Shown piece after piece: positions 32,889 to 41,932 of a DNA stretch of 64,000 bases. This stretch comes from Fimbriimonadaceae bacterium (lineage in GTDB: Bacteria; Armatimonadota; Fimbriimonadia; Fimbriimonadales; Fimbriimonadaceae). Both the position numbers and the translations under genes were made by a program. Location of the stretch: assembly GCA_019638795.1 (NCBI GenBank), contig JAHBTB010000001.1, positions 558,001-622,000 on the forward strand. The letters run 5' to 3'. Position 1 is the first letter of the stretch. Every line of letters begins with the position of its first letter. Under the pieces are notes generated by a model that saw only the letters and a program-made list of their open reading frames with translations, made no database searches and was not told the DNA's origin.

Positions 32889-34424
32889 TCACCGGCTGGG
32901 CTGATACAGCTTGTAGGTGTAGTCCAACTCCAACTTTTCACCCGGCTTGACGTCGACCTCCCACGTGACCTTGGACGGGGTGTTGACGTCGTAGAGGCGG
33001 CGGACGAACTTGGTGGTCTTGCCCTCGTGGCCCGCACCCACCGCCTCGCCGGCCAGTTCCTTCTCGACCTTCATCTTGATCGGGTCCTTCTTGCGGCTCG
33101 TCACCACGATCTTGCCGTGGATGGTCACGAGGTCCCACACCGGATTGTTGAACCGGTCTTTGATCTCGCCCTTGGTGCGGGACACCTCCTCTTCAGCCTG
33201 GTCTGCCGAGACGTCCAGGGCCTTGGTGATCTTGACAAACTGATCCCCGCCCGCCGGCGTGTAGGTCAGCATGTCCTGGCCAAGTAACTCCCCGTCCTTG
33301 ACCGTGACGACCGTGCCGGTGGTCAACGGCTGCTTAGACGTGTTGGTCACCTTCAACTCATGCCAAGTCTCAAGGGGCGTCTGGTTGCGCGGCGTGTTGT
33401 TGTCCAGCGGTAGCTGGGGCACGTTCAGGGTGTAGATGTGGGAGTAGTGCGATTTGAACTGGAGCAGGACGTAGTAACCCCGGTCGCCCCTCTTCAAGTC
33501 GACCTTGTCCTGTCGGTAGAAGAAGAGGTCTTCCGACGAAAATCCCTCTAGGTCGCTGATCGGCAGCGGCACGATGTTCGCCTCGGCGGCCCGGTAGCCC
33601 AATTGAGTGCCGAACCCGTTCGGCATGCCCCGGTTCTGGAGCATGTCTTGCGTCGAACGACCCAGAATCTGGCCCAGGTACGCGTCGGCAGAGACCGTCG
33701 CCGAGAACGGGTCTGGCACATTGAGGAACGGGATGTTGGGGAACCCGGTCACCAGTCGGATGTCGGCGTCCTTGATCGGCTCCAAGTCGTTGACGACGGT
33801 GGCTTTGGCGGTAAGGACGGCGTCCTGCGGGTCGCTGATGTCCAACTGGTAAGCAGGGGCCCAGGTCAAGCCGCGTTGCAGCACGGTGTAGAACACCTTG
33901 CCGTTGGGTGTTCCGCTGATGCGGAGGGCCGGCGACGTCACGGACTGGTCGGCCGTCCATTTCAGATCCCCCTCCTTGGCCCTGATGGCGATGATCAGTC
34001 CTTTGTTGAAGCTGATGACGCCATCATCGGTGCGAAAGACGACGACCTGGCCCGAAGCGGACAGAATTGTCCCGGTCAGCACTTCCCCACCAAGCGACTT
34101 GTTCGTCAATGTCACCGCCACGGTCTTCCCCTTGTTGGCCTGGATGATCTCGTCAAGGGTGCCTAAGTCATGCGACTTCTCTTCGGTGGTCGTCGTGGCG
34201 ACAATCTCCTTGAGGGTGACACCTCGGGGGGTGGTCACCCAGAAGGTGCCCAGGGCGACGTTTGAGGGTTGGGTGAGCACGAGGGTCCCGTTCGACGGGA
34301 TGGTGGCCTCGCGCACGACGACGGCGTACCCGTTCTTGAAGAGCGAGGCTCCGATCACTTTGGCTTGGCGGGTCGGGTCACCGGCGGTGGCGACAAGCAT
34401 ACAGGCGGTGGTCAGCAATGTCAT
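32889..34424 (-). CDS. Secreted DUF4139-like protein
   Basis: 511 residues from ATG 34424, preceded by GGTGGG; a GTG four codons upstream is less likely. A short signal peptide (1-15) precedes an N-terminal domain (about 20-150, 'VIGASLFKNGYAVVVREATIP') and a long beta-rich region ending 'VKPGEKLELDYTYKLYQPS'. That ending, with 'RGLTWAPAYQLDIS' in the middle, matches the DUF4139 type of secreted proteins, whose members include 'mucoidy inhibitor' homologues. The biochemical role is unknown. A small inverted repeat GATTGG/CCAATC lies just upstream (34438-34454). Confidence 0.75.
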   Translation of the reverse strand: MTLLTTACMLVATAGDPTRQAKVIGASLFKNGYAVVVREATIPSNGTLVLTQPSNVALGTFWVTTPRGVTLKEIVATTTTEEKSHDLGTLDEIIQANKGKTVAVTLTNKSLGGEVLTGTILSASGQVVVFRTDDGVISFNKGLIIAIRAKEGDLKWTADQSVTSPALRISGTPNGKVFYTVLQRGLTWAPAYQLDISDPQDAVLTAKATVVNDLEPIKDADIRLVTGFPNIPFLNVPDPFSATVSADAYLGQILGRSTQDMLQNRGMPNGFGTQLGYRAAEANIVPLPISDLEGFSSEDLFFYRQDKVDLKRGDRGYYVLLQFKSHYSHIYTLNVPQLPLDNNTPRNQTPLETWHELKVTNTSKQPLTTGTVVTVKDGELLGQDMLTYTPAGGDQFVKITKALDVSADQAEEEVSRTKGEIKDRFNNPVWDLVTIHGKIVVTSRKKDPIKMKVEKELAGEAVGAGHEGKTTKFVRRLYDVNTPSKVTWEVDVKPGEKLELDYTYKLYQPSR

Positions 34425-34465
34425 GGCATTTCCCACCGATTGGACGACCCAATCTTCCGGTCATT

Positions 34466-36133
34466 TCAGTCTATGGCGCGGAGCATCTCCCGGGCGTGGG
34501 TCCTTGCCGACTCCCCGACCTCCTCACCCGCGATCATGCGCGCGACCTCGTCGACACGTTCCTCGGCGTCCAATTGGTCGACCGAAGTGTGGACACGGCC
34601 CTTTGCCTCGGACTTGCGGATGAGGAAGTGGACGTCGGCGGCGGCGGCGATTTGGGGCAGGTGGCTGATCGCCATGACTTGGTTGTGGGCGGCCAGGGCC
34701 GCCATTTTTCGTGCCGCCGTCGCCGCCGCCCTGCCACTGAGGCCCGTGTCGATCTCGTCGAATATCAAGGTCGGCACTCCGGCGCGACCAGCTGACGCCA
34801 CCTTGACGGCCAGCATGAGCCGGCTGAGTTCGCCTCCACTGGCGACCTTGCCCAGCGGGCGTGGCGGCTCCCCGGCGTTGGCGGTGAACAGGAACTCGAC
34901 GAAATCTTGGCCTTCGGGGCCGGTCGCCTGCCTGTGGAGACGGACGACGAACTCGGCGCTCGGCATGGCCAGTTCGCGCAGTTCAGCCGTCACAACCTCC
35001 GAAAACTTCGCCGCGTGCGCCTCGCGCACCGAGGTCAGGCGGTCCGCCGTCGCTTGGAGCGTGGAGTGGGCCGCATCCACTTCGACCGCCAGTTCGTCCT
35101 CGGACATGTCTTCTCCTTCGAGGGTCGCCAACTCGGCGCTCGCCGCGGCGAGATGCTCCAAGATCGCCGCCTCGTCTTCGCCGTACTTGCGTTTGAGTCG
35201 GGACAGCAGGTCTAGTCGGGCCGCCACCTCCTCAAGGGCCGCCGGGTCGTCGTCCAGAGTCGCCGCGTAGGCGCGCACCCCGCGGACGGCGTCGACCAGG
35301 ACCGCCTCACCTTCGGCCAGGTGGTCGACTGACACGCCGAGGCTCGGGTCAAGGTCGGCCAACTGACGGAGGGCACGAAGGCTGGTCTGGACGGCTGAGA
35401 CCGCCGACCCCTCGTCGTCCGCCAAGGCGGCCAGGGCGTCTCGGACACCGGTCGTCAGACGGGCGACGTGCTTCAGTCTCAGGAGGCGTCCCTCCAACTC
35501 CTCGGTCTCGCCGACGACCGGAGAGACGGATTGGATCTCGTCGATCTGGAACTTCAGCAGGTCGACGCGTTGCTCGCGGGCGCGCTGCCCGTTCCGCAAG
35601 GAAGCGAGACGGCGGGCCAGAGACTCGTGGCGGCGGAACTGTTCCTCGACCGCGACAACCAAGGCGAGGGCTTCGTCGCCGATCCAAGCGTCCAAGAACC
35701 CGCCTTGCCGTTCCTGGTGCATCAAGGCCTGGTGGTCGTGCTGGCCGTGCAAGTCGACGAGCAATGCACCGATCTCGCGCAGGGTGCCGACGGCGGCGGG
35801 GCGGCCGTTCAGACGCACGGTGGAACGGCCGTCGTGGCTGACTTCGCGCTGGACCACCAGTTGCCCGTCGTCGAAGGCGACGCCGTGTTCGGCGCACTTG
35901 GCCATGGCCAAGGGGTTGCCGCGCAGGTCCACAAGGAGGGTCACCACCGCCCGCGCCGCGCCATGGCGGACAAGGTCGGCGTCGGCGCGTGCACCTAGGG
36001 CAAGGCCGATGGCGTCGACCAACAACGACTTCCCCGCCCCCGTCTCACCGGTCAAGACGGTGAACGCGGCGCCGGGACGGAACGAGGCGCGCTCGATCAC
36101 CGCGACGTTCTCGACGGTCAACTCCTGGACCAT
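34466..36133 (-). CDS. recN: DNA repair protein RecN
   Basis: 555 residues. An SMC-like ATPase that acts early in double-strand-break repair. The ATG at 36133 gives the family start 'MVQELTVENVAVIERASF', and Walker A 'LTGETGAGKSLLVDAIGLALG' covers residues 27-36. The central coiled-coil region (about 150-360) contains 'LLVDLHGQHDHQALM', and the C-terminal 'ASGGELSRLMLAVK' (signature) and 'TLIFDEIDTGLSG' (Walker B) close the head domain. CAGAAT lies 8 nt before the start on the minus strand. It is divergent from the CDF transporter. Confidence 0.96.
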   Translation of the reverse strand: MVQELTVENVAVIERASFRPGAAFTVLTGETGAGKSLLVDAIGLALGARADADLVRHGAARAVVTLLVDLRGNPLAMAKCAEHGVAFDDGQLVVQREVSHDGRSTVRLNGRPAAVGTLREIGALLVDLHGQHDHQALMHQERQGGFLDAWIGDEALALVVAVEEQFRRHESLARRLASLRNGQRAREQRVDLLKFQIDEIQSVSPVVGETEELEGRLLRLKHVARLTTGVRDALAALADDEGSAVSAVQTSLRALRQLADLDPSLGVSVDHLAEGEAVLVDAVRGVRAYAATLDDDPAALEEVAARLDLLSRLKRKYGEDEAAILEHLAAASAELATLEGEDMSEDELAVEVDAAHSTLQATADRLTSVREAHAAKFSEVVTAELRELAMPSAEFVVRLHRQATGPEGQDFVEFLFTANAGEPPRPLGKVASGGELSRLMLAVKVASAGRAGVPTLIFDEIDTGLSGRAAATAARKMAALAAHNQVMAISHLPQIAAAADVHFLIRKSEAKGRVHTSVDQLDAEERVDEVARMIAGEEVGESARTHAREMLRAID

Positions 36134-36172
36134 TGCCAAGGATTCTGACGGGGAACGGCCGGACGTGGGTGC

Positions 36173-36178
36173 GATAAT
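36173..36178 (+). promoter_or_regulatory. Leaderless-type -10 hexamer (GATAAT) for the CDF transporter
   Basis: GATAAT lies exactly 6 nt before the ATG at 36185, within the 51-bp recN-CDF divergent gap. Confidence 0.4.
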
Positions 36179-36184
36179 CAGCAC

Positions 36185-37105
36185 ATGACCTCGGCAGGGC
36201 CAGGCGGGCAGGCCGTTCGGCGGGCGGTGGTCGTCTCACTGTCCACCACGGTCGTGGTCGTCGTGGCCAAGCTCGCCGCAGCCGCCGCGTCCCACAGCAT
36301 CAGCGTCCTTTCCGAGGCCTTGCAATCCCTCGTGGACGTCGCCATGTCGGTGCTGACGCTGTGGACGGTGCGCCTCTCCAGCATTCCCGCCGACGACGAC
36401 CACCCCTACGGCCACGGCCGGGCCGAAGTCATCTCCAGCGCGGTGCAGATGCTGGTCGTGATCGGGACGGCGGCGGTGATCGCCTGGCAGGCCACCCTTC
36501 GCCTGGCGACTCCTCGGGAGATCGACCCCGACTGGGGCCTTGCCGCGATGGCCTTCGCGATCGTCGCCAACACGGTTGTCAGCCGGCACCTGGTCAAAAC
36601 CGCCCGGCAGTACGGCTCGGCAGCCCTTGAAGGTGAAGCCCAGCACCTGAACGGCGACACGTGGGCGTCGGTCGGTGTTCTGGCGGGCCTCATCGCGGTC
36701 AAGGGGACGGGCTGGCCGGTCCTCGACCCGCTCGTGGCCATCTTCTTCACCGGACTCGGTGCGTTCTTCGCGGTCCGTCAGCTCGTCCGCCTGACCCACC
36801 AGCTCATGGACGGTTCGCTTCCCGCTGAGGAAGTCGCCCGGGTGGAGGAGGCCCTGCGCCGACACGGGCATGTCCGCGGATTCCATAACCTCCGCACCCG
36901 CCAGACCGGTCAGGTCCGGATTGTGACCCTGCACGTCTTGCTGGACGACGACCTGACGTTTGTGGAGGCCCACGACCTGGCCGAAGACGTCGAAGCCTCG
37001 CTTCGTGACGTCCTTGGCGGTGCCCTTGTCACCGTCCACTATGAGCCCTACTTGGCCGAACTTGAGCACCAGGCTCGGGAACACCAGCCGTCCGAAGGCA
37101 TGTAG
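36185..37105 (+). CDS. Cation diffusion facilitator family transporter
   Basis: 306 residues, about six transmembrane helices and a C-terminal cytoplasmic domain (about 210-295). Family landmarks are 'SHSISVLSEALQSLVDVAMSVLTLW', 'HPYGHGRAEVISS' and 'EGEAQHLNGDTWASVGVLAGL'. The transport site normally uses H/D-x-x-x-D in helix 2 and H-x-x-x-D in helix 5. Helix 5 is intact (His-x-x-x-Asp in 'AQHLNGD'), but helix 2 reads Gln-x-x-x-Asp ('LQSLVD'), an unusual replacement. Zn, Fe or Mn specificity is therefore not assignable. Its stop TAG forms the start of the next gene's -10. Confidence 0.9.
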   Translation: MTSAGPGGQAVRRAVVVSLSTTVVVVVAKLAAAAASHSISVLSEALQSLVDVAMSVLTLWTVRLSSIPADDDHPYGHGRAEVISSAVQMLVVIGTAAVIAWQATLRLATPREIDPDWGLAAMAFAIVANTVVSRHLVKTARQYGSAALEGEAQHLNGDTWASVGVLAGLIAVKGTGWPVLDPLVAIFFTGLGAFFAVRQLVRLTHQLMDGSLPAEEVARVEEALRRHGHVRGFHNLRTRQTGQVRIVTLHVLLDDDLTFVEAHDLAEDVEASLRDVLGGALVTVHYEPYLAELEHQAREHQPSEGM

Positions 37106-37108
37106 AAT
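37103..37108 (+). promoter_or_regulatory. Leaderless-type -10 hexamer (TAGAAT) for pepF
   Basis: TAGAAT lies 6 nt before the pepF ATG and contains the TAG stop codon of the upstream CDF gene. Confidence 0.5.
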
Positions 37109-37114
37109 CGGCCC

Positions 37115-38929
37115 ATGAACACCGCCACCCCCAGTGCCGCCGCCCACGGCGTCCGATGGGACCTCTCCGCGCTCTTCGCCAGCCCCACGGACCCCAAGAT
37201 CTCCGCGGCCTGGGACACGGCCCATTCCCGGGCGGACGCCTTTGTCGCCCAATACAAGGGCAAGGTCGACGCGCTGGCCGCCCCGGCGCTCGCCCAAGCC
37301 ATCCGCGAGATCGAGTCACTGCAGAACGAGGCGGCCAAACCCATCATTTACGCCCACCTCCTCTTTGCCGCGGACACCAGCGACCCGGCCCTCGGGGCGT
37401 TCCTGCAAGACCAGACCGAGCGGTCGAGCGGGCTTCGGGTCAAGTTGATGTTTTTCGACATCGAGGTCCAAAAGATCGACGCGTCTCGGGCGGAGACCCT
37501 GTTCGCCGAGCCCGACCTGGCTGAATACCGCCACTACCTGGACGTCGTCCGCGCGTACACGCCGCACATGCTCAGCGAGTCGGAGGAAGTGCTTTTGGAA
37601 GAGTGTGCGAACGTCGGGTCGCGGGCCTGGGTGCGGCTCCACGACGAACTGACCGCAAACTACGAATACACCTACACCGACCCAGGCACGGGCGAGACGT
37701 CGGTGATGACCGAGCAAGAGGTCTTGGAGAACCTCCGGCACACCGACCGCGCAGTACGGACCGCCGCCGCGGACGCCTTTTCGACTGGCCTGGGCTCGAT
37801 GCAACGGGTTATCACCTACGTCTACAACACCCTGCTTGCCGACAAAAAGCTTGAGGACCGGCTGCGCCGGTTTGACGCCGCCGAAGACAGCCGGCACCTT
37901 TCCAACGAACTGGACAAGCCGACCGTCGACGTGGTGATGCGGCTCTGCCGAGAGCGTTCCGACCTTGTCGAGCGCTACTACAAGGTCAAGCGCGAGGTGC
38001 TCGGCCTGCCCAGCCTGACCCACGTCGACCGGTACGCGCCCCTGAACGACACGAAGCAACAGGTTCCGTGGGAGAAGGCCCGCGAGATGGTCGTCGACGC
38101 GTTCGGTTCGTTCCACCCCGAGATGGCGGCCCGGGCCGACGAGTTCTTTGCCAAGAACTGGATCGAGGCCGAACCTCGGGCTGGCAAGACCGGTGGGGCA
38201 TTCTGCAGCTACCTCACTCCCGACCTTCACCCGGTCGTCCTCATGTCCTACTTGGGCAGCCTTGAGAACGTCGAGACCTTGGCCCACGAACTTGGCCACG
38301 GCGTCCACGCGTCGTTGAGCCGGGCGCAGTCGCCCTTCAACTACCACGGCACCCTGCCGTTGGCCGAGCTTGCCTCGATCTTTGGGGAGATGATCGTCTT
38401 TGAGAAACTGACGGCCCAGGCGGACGCCCGGGACAAACTCGCCCTCTACGCCGGCAAGATCGAGGGCATCTTTGCCACCGTCCACCGCCAAGCGGCGATG
38501 TTCCGCTTCGAGCAGCGCAGCCACCAAGCCCGCCGTGAACTGGGCGAGCTGACCGCGGAGCAGTTTGGCGATATTTGGCAGGAGGAGCTCCAGTCGATGT
38601 TTGGCTCGGGCCTCACCCTGGGCGAGCAACACCGCACTTGGTGGATGTACGTGGGCCACTTCTTCCACACGCCGTTCTATGTGTACGCCTATTCATTTGG
38701 CGAACTGCTGACCCTGTCGGTGTACGAGTTGGCCAAGCAGGGCGGCCCAGACTTTGCCGCCAAGTACCTCGACGTGCTCCGCCTGGGCGGATCGAAGACT
38801 CCGCAAGAACTGATGGGCGTCCTCGGCGTCGACCTCCGCTCCGAGGCGTTCTGGCAGGCGGGCTTTGCCGCCATCGACCGACTGGTCACGACGTTCGAGG
38901 GCCTGTGGTCAGACCTGAAAGGAGCCTGA
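37115..38929 (+). CDS. pepF: M3 family oligoendopeptidase F
   Basis: 604 residues, normal length. A cytoplasmic zinc peptidase for short peptides. 'VRWDLSALF' starts the family domain; the zinc site is His391-Glu-Leu-Gly-His395 in 'ETLAHELGHGVHASLS' with the third ligand Glu in 'ELASIFGEMIVFE' downstream. The C-terminal 'HFFHTPFYVYAYSFGELLTLSVY' is a typical M3 end. It meets ruvB tail to tail with no gap: the two stop codons form one TGATCA. Confidence 0.96.
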   Translation: MNTATPSAAAHGVRWDLSALFASPTDPKISAAWDTAHSRADAFVAQYKGKVDALAAPALAQAIREIESLQNEAAKPIIYAHLLFAADTSDPALGAFLQDQTERSSGLRVKLMFFDIEVQKIDASRAETLFAEPDLAEYRHYLDVVRAYTPHMLSESEEVLLEECANVGSRAWVRLHDELTANYEYTYTDPGTGETSVMTEQEVLENLRHTDRAVRTAAADAFSTGLGSMQRVITYVYNTLLADKKLEDRLRRFDAAEDSRHLSNELDKPTVDVVMRLCRERSDLVERYYKVKREVLGLPSLTHVDRYAPLNDTKQQVPWEKAREMVVDAFGSFHPEMAARADEFFAKNWIEAEPRAGKTGGAFCSYLTPDLHPVVLMSYLGSLENVETLAHELGHGVHASLSRAQSPFNYHGTLPLAELASIFGEMIVFEKLTAQADARDKLALYAGKIEGIFATVHRQAAMFRFEQRSHQARRELGELTAEQFGDIWQEELQSMFGSGLTLGEQHRTWWMYVGHFFHTPFYVYAYSFGELLTLSVYELAKQGGPDFAAKYLDVLRLGGSKTPQELMGVLGVDLRSEAFWQAGFAAIDRLVTTFEGLWSDLKGA

Positions 38930-39955
38930 TCACAAGTCGAGCCGTCCGTCGGTCTCGGCCCTGAGCTTCATGCCCAAATGGGTGGCGGCGGCGGGGGTCG
39001 CCGTCCTCCCACGCGGGGTGCGGGCGAGAAGGCCGCGTTGCAAGAGGTACGGCTCGACAACGTCCTCCAATGTCCCCGAGTCCTCGCCAAGTGTCGCGGC
39101 GATGGTCTCCAGCCCGACCGGGCCGCCGCCGTGGGTGCCGACGATCGCGTAGAGGTACGCCCGGTCGAGGCGGTCAAGGCCCTTGTCATCAATCTCGAGG
39201 GCGCCAAGCGCCTTGACGACCACCGGGAGACCGATCACCTCGACCCCGTCGACAGTCGCGAAGTCGCGGACCCGACGCAGCAAGCGGTTGGCGATACGCG
39301 GGGTTCCCCGCGACCGCCGGGCGATCTCACGCGCGCCGTCGTCGTCGATCACATACCCCAGCAGATGCGACGAGCGCGTGACGATTTGGAAAAGGGCGGT
39401 CTCGTCGTAGAAGTCGAAGTGAAAGACGATCCCGAACCGGTCGCGCAGCGGGCCGGTCAACAAGCCTTGCCGGGTCGTCGCGCCGACGACCGTGACTGGA
39501 GGGACCTCCAGCCGGATGCTCCGGGCCGCCGGCCCCTTGCCGATCAGGATGTCCACCCGGCGGTCCTCCATTGCCGGATAGAGGACTTCCTCGACGGGTC
39601 GGGGGAGGCGGTGGATCTCGTCGATGAAGAGCACCGCCCCTGGTTCCAGGTTGGTCAGGATGCCGACCAAATCGCCAGGGACTTGCAAAGTCGGGCCGCT
39701 GGTGACGTGGGCCGTCGTCCGCATCTCATTGGCGACGATATGGGCCAGCGTCGTCTTGCCCAGGCCGGGCGGGCCATAGAGGAGCAGATGGTCGAGACTC
39801 TCGCCACGCTTCTGGGCGGCGTCCAAGAAGACGGACAGGTTTGACTTGAGCGACTCTTGACCAATGAACTCGTGAAGGAGGCGAGGCCGGAGCGAGACCT
39901 CGGGCCCCGCGTCGGCGGGCTGCAGATTCGGGTCCAGTTCGCCGTGGCCGTTCAT
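38930..39955 (-). CDS. ruvB: Holliday junction branch migration helicase RuvB
   Basis: 341 residues. The hexameric motor of RuvAB. '[19 protein letters not shown]' is the family start, Walker A '[12 protein letters not shown]' lies at residues 60-70, '[24 protein letters not shown]' is Walker B and sensor, '[16 protein letters not shown]' is sensor 1 and the arginine finger, and a winged-helix domain ends the protein. It is translated after ruvA with a 4-nt overlap (ATGA). ruvC is not in the window. Confidence 0.98.
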   Translation of the reverse strand: MNGHGELDPNLQPADAGPEVSLRPRLLHEFIGQESLKSNLSVFLDAAQKRGESLDHLLLYGPPGLGKTTLAHIVANEMRTTAHVTSGPTLQVPGDLVGILTNLEPGAVLFIDEIHRLPRPVEEVLYPAMEDRRVDILIGKGPAARSIRLEVPPVTVVGATTRQGLLTGPLRDRFGIVFHFDFYDETALFQIVTRSSHLLGYVIDDDGAREIARRSRGTPRIANRLLRRVRDFATVDGVEVIGLPVVVKALGALEIDDKGLDRLDRAYLYAIVGTHGGGPVGLETIAATLGEDSGTLEDVVEPYLLQRGLLARTPRGRTATPAAATHLGMKLRAETDGRLDL

Positions 39956-40554
39956 CGCGCCAACACCTTCAGGGCGGTGCGGATACGCTCTTCAAGGGGC
40001 TGAGCCGTGTCACCGTCGGCGGCGGCCGACTCCGCCTTCGCCCGGGGGTATCCAAGGGCGACGAGGGCCGACACGACCTCGTCTTCGGGTTCCGACGCCG
40101 CATGGCGAGACGTGACCACCGCCGTTCCCCGGGACCTGAGCCCAGAGCCGATCTCCAGCACCTTGTCCTTGAGGGTCACCGCGATCCGCTCCGCCAACCG
40201 AGGCCCGACCCCAGGGGCCTTGACCATGGCCTTCACGTCCTGGATGGCGACCGCATCACGCACACCGCCTGCCCCGAGGGTGCCGATCAGGGCCAGACTT
40301 GTCTTGGACCCGCATCCTTGGACGTCCCGCAACATGTCGAACAGGGCCCGTTCTTCTGGGCTAGAGAACCCGAACAGGGAGAGGTCGTCCTCCCTGACGA
40401 TCTGGCGCACCCAGAGGTCGATGGACATGCCTGTGACGCCGAACTCGACCAAGGTGGTCTCGGGAACCTGGACTTCGTAACCCACGCCGCCGACATCGAC
40501 GACCAAACGTCCTCCGCCGACCTCCCAGACCGTCCCCCGAAGCCGCGCGATCAC
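39952..40554 (-). CDS. ruvA: Holliday junction-binding protein RuvA
   Basis: 200 residues from a GTG at 40554. The OB-fold N-terminus '[28 protein letters not shown]' is diagnostic; the two helix-hairpin-helix segments are at '[17 protein letters not shown]' and '[20 protein letters not shown]'; the C-terminal domain that contacts RuvB is '[19 protein letters not shown]'. RuvA holds the four-way junction while RuvB drives branch migration. TAGGCT lies 11 nt before the start on the minus strand. Confidence 0.97.
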   Translation of the reverse strand: MIARLRGTVWEVGGGRLVVDVGGVGYEVQVPETTLVEFGVTGMSIDLWVRQIVREDDLSLFGFSSPEERALFDMLRDVQGCGSKTSLALIGTLGAGGVRDAVAIQDVKAMVKAPGVGPRLAERIAVTLKDKVLEIGSGLRSRGTAVVTSRHAASEPEDEVVSALVALGYPRAKAESAAADGDTAQPLEERIRTALKVLAR

Positions 40555-40601
40555 GGCTGCATGTTAGCCTATGTCTACTGGTACCCGCTAGGGGGCCACG
40601 G

Positions 40602-41237
40602 TCAAAGCGTGTGCGAAAGGAACCACTGGGGCAGGTCCGACTCACGGTACGCCTTGTCCCAGGAGTTGTGGTCGACCCCGGGATACATCGTCAGCCTGAC
40701 GTCGCCACCGGCCTTCTTGACCGCCTCGACCGCCTCAATGGAGTTTTCAGGTTTGACGACCGGATCGGCGTCCCCATGGAAGACCCACAGAGGGATGTGG
40801 CGGAAGTCCTCGCCGACTTTGTCGAGCAAGGACCGGCCGCACACCGCCGCCGCGGCGGCGAAGCGCCAACCCAAGTGGGCGGCAAGGTCAAAGGTGCCGT
40901 GGCCGCCCTGGCTCAATCCGGTGATGTACCGGCGGTGCGGGTCGACGGGGAACTCGCCCTCGACGTCTCTGAGGATGCCGTCCAAAAGCTCTTTGCGGTC
41001 CGCCCAGAGGGCCTTGACGTCGTCCTTCTGCGGGCAGACGACAAGGAACGGCCACCGTGTCCGGTCGCGGCGGACGGCGTCGGGCAGCCCGATCGCGGTC
41101 TGGAGCAAACCGTCGGTCCCGCATTCGCCGGCCCCGTGCAGGAAGAGGATCGTCGGGCACGGCCCCTTGACGCCCTTCGGGACGTGCACCTGGTAGTTCG
41201 AGCCTTTGTGCTCGCGGTCGAGAAAGCCGGTTTCCAC
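40602..41237 (-). CDS. Alpha/beta-fold hydrolase (prolyl-oligopeptidase/esterase-like)
   Basis: 211 residues from GTG 41237. An alpha/beta hydrolase: oxyanion-hole region 'ILFLHGAGECG', nucleophile Ser109 in 'GLSQGGHGTF', acid Asp156 or Asp158 in 'VFHGDADPVV' and His190 in 'PGVDHNSW'. The plan and length fit carboxylesterase or phospholipase-like members that cut esters from sugars or polymers. No signal peptide is visible. It is third in a minus-strand row with the ThuA and PhoPQ-activated-type genes (10-nt gap), but it also has its own leaderless-type -10. Confidence 0.85.
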   Translation of the reverse strand: METGFLDREHKGSNYQVHVPKGVKGPCPTILFLHGAGECGTDGLLQTAIGLPDAVRRDRTRWPFLVVCPQKDDVKALWADRKELLDGILRDVEGEFPVDPHRRYITGLSQGGHGTFDLAAHLGWRFAAAAAVCGRSLLDKVGEDFRHIPLWVFHGDADPVVKPENSIEAVEAVKKAGGDVRLTMYPGVDHNSWDKAYRESDLPQWFLSHTL

Positions 41238-41243
41238 CCTTCC

Positions 41244-41249
41244 AGTCTA
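41244..41249 (-). promoter_or_regulatory. Leaderless-type -10 hexamer (TAGACT) for the alpha/beta hydrolase
   Basis: On the minus strand TAGACT lies exactly 6 nt before GTG 41237; its first three bases are the TAG stop of the ThuA gene. Confidence 0.5.
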
Positions 41250-41927
41250 GCCGAGGCCGACGCCCTTGGCGGCCCACAGGAACCCACGCCTCAAGGTCTC
41301 TCGCGCCCCGCCGCTGGCGACGTCGCTGGGGCGGTGCCCAAGGGCCGAATAGAACACCCTGCCCTTGCCAAACGTCCTCACCCAGATCTGGGGTAAGTGA
41401 GACGGGTTGCCACTATGGGGGCCTGGCACTTTCGCGTTGGGAAACTCGGTTGTGGCCAAGACCAGGTTGCCCGGATCGGTGTGCAGGTAGTACTGCTCGC
41501 TCTTGACCGGGATGTCGTCGATGCCCGTCGTGATCGGGTGGTCGATGTCACGCCGGATGTTGACCGTGTATTCGACTCCGTCGTCGCCGGGGTGGGCGAC
41601 CCACTGCCCGCCGGTGAGGAACTGCCACTCCGTGTCGTTGCGGAAGGCGTCGCACATGCCGCCGTGGCATCCCGCCATGCCGACGCCGTGCTCGGCCACC
41701 GCGGTGATGACCGGGCCGCGTTGCTCGGGCGTGATCGTGCCCATCGTCCAAGTGGGGACGATCAGGCTATATGCGGTCAGGTCGAGGTCGGCAAAAGCGT
41801 CCAAGGTGTCGGACACCGTCACGGCGAACCCTTCGGCCTCAAGGATCTCGCGGAAGAGACCCGCCATCGCTTCAGGCTGGTGTCCGTCCCAGCCCCCCCA
41901 AACCACCAATGCCGACCGATCTGCCAT
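41247..41927 (-). CDS. ThuA domain-containing protein (class I GATase-like fold)
   Basis: 226 residues. The ThuA fold resembles class I glutamine amidotransferases but lacks their catalytic triad. Recognisable segments are 'ALVVWGGWDGHQPEAMAGLFREILE', 'YSLIVPTWTMGTIT', 'GVGMAGCHGGMCDAF', 'HPITTGIDDIPVKSEQYYLHTDP' and 'KGRVFYSALGH'. Such proteins accompany sugar-utilisation genes, and members are implicated in trehalose and other glycoside metabolism; the reaction is not settled. It starts 5 nt after the PhoPQ-activated-type gene. Confidence 0.88.
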   Translation of the reverse strand: MADRSALVVWGGWDGHQPEAMAGLFREILEAEGFAVTVSDTLDAFADLDLTAYSLIVPTWTMGTITPEQRGPVITAVAEHGVGMAGCHGGMCDAFRNDTEWQFLTGGQWVAHPGDDGVEYTVNIRRDIDHPITTGIDDIPVKSEQYYLHTDPGNLVLATTEFPNAKVPGPHSGNPSHLPQIWVRTFGKGRVFYSALGHRPSDVASGGARETLRRGFLWAAKGVGLG

Positions 41928-41932
41928 CGTGG

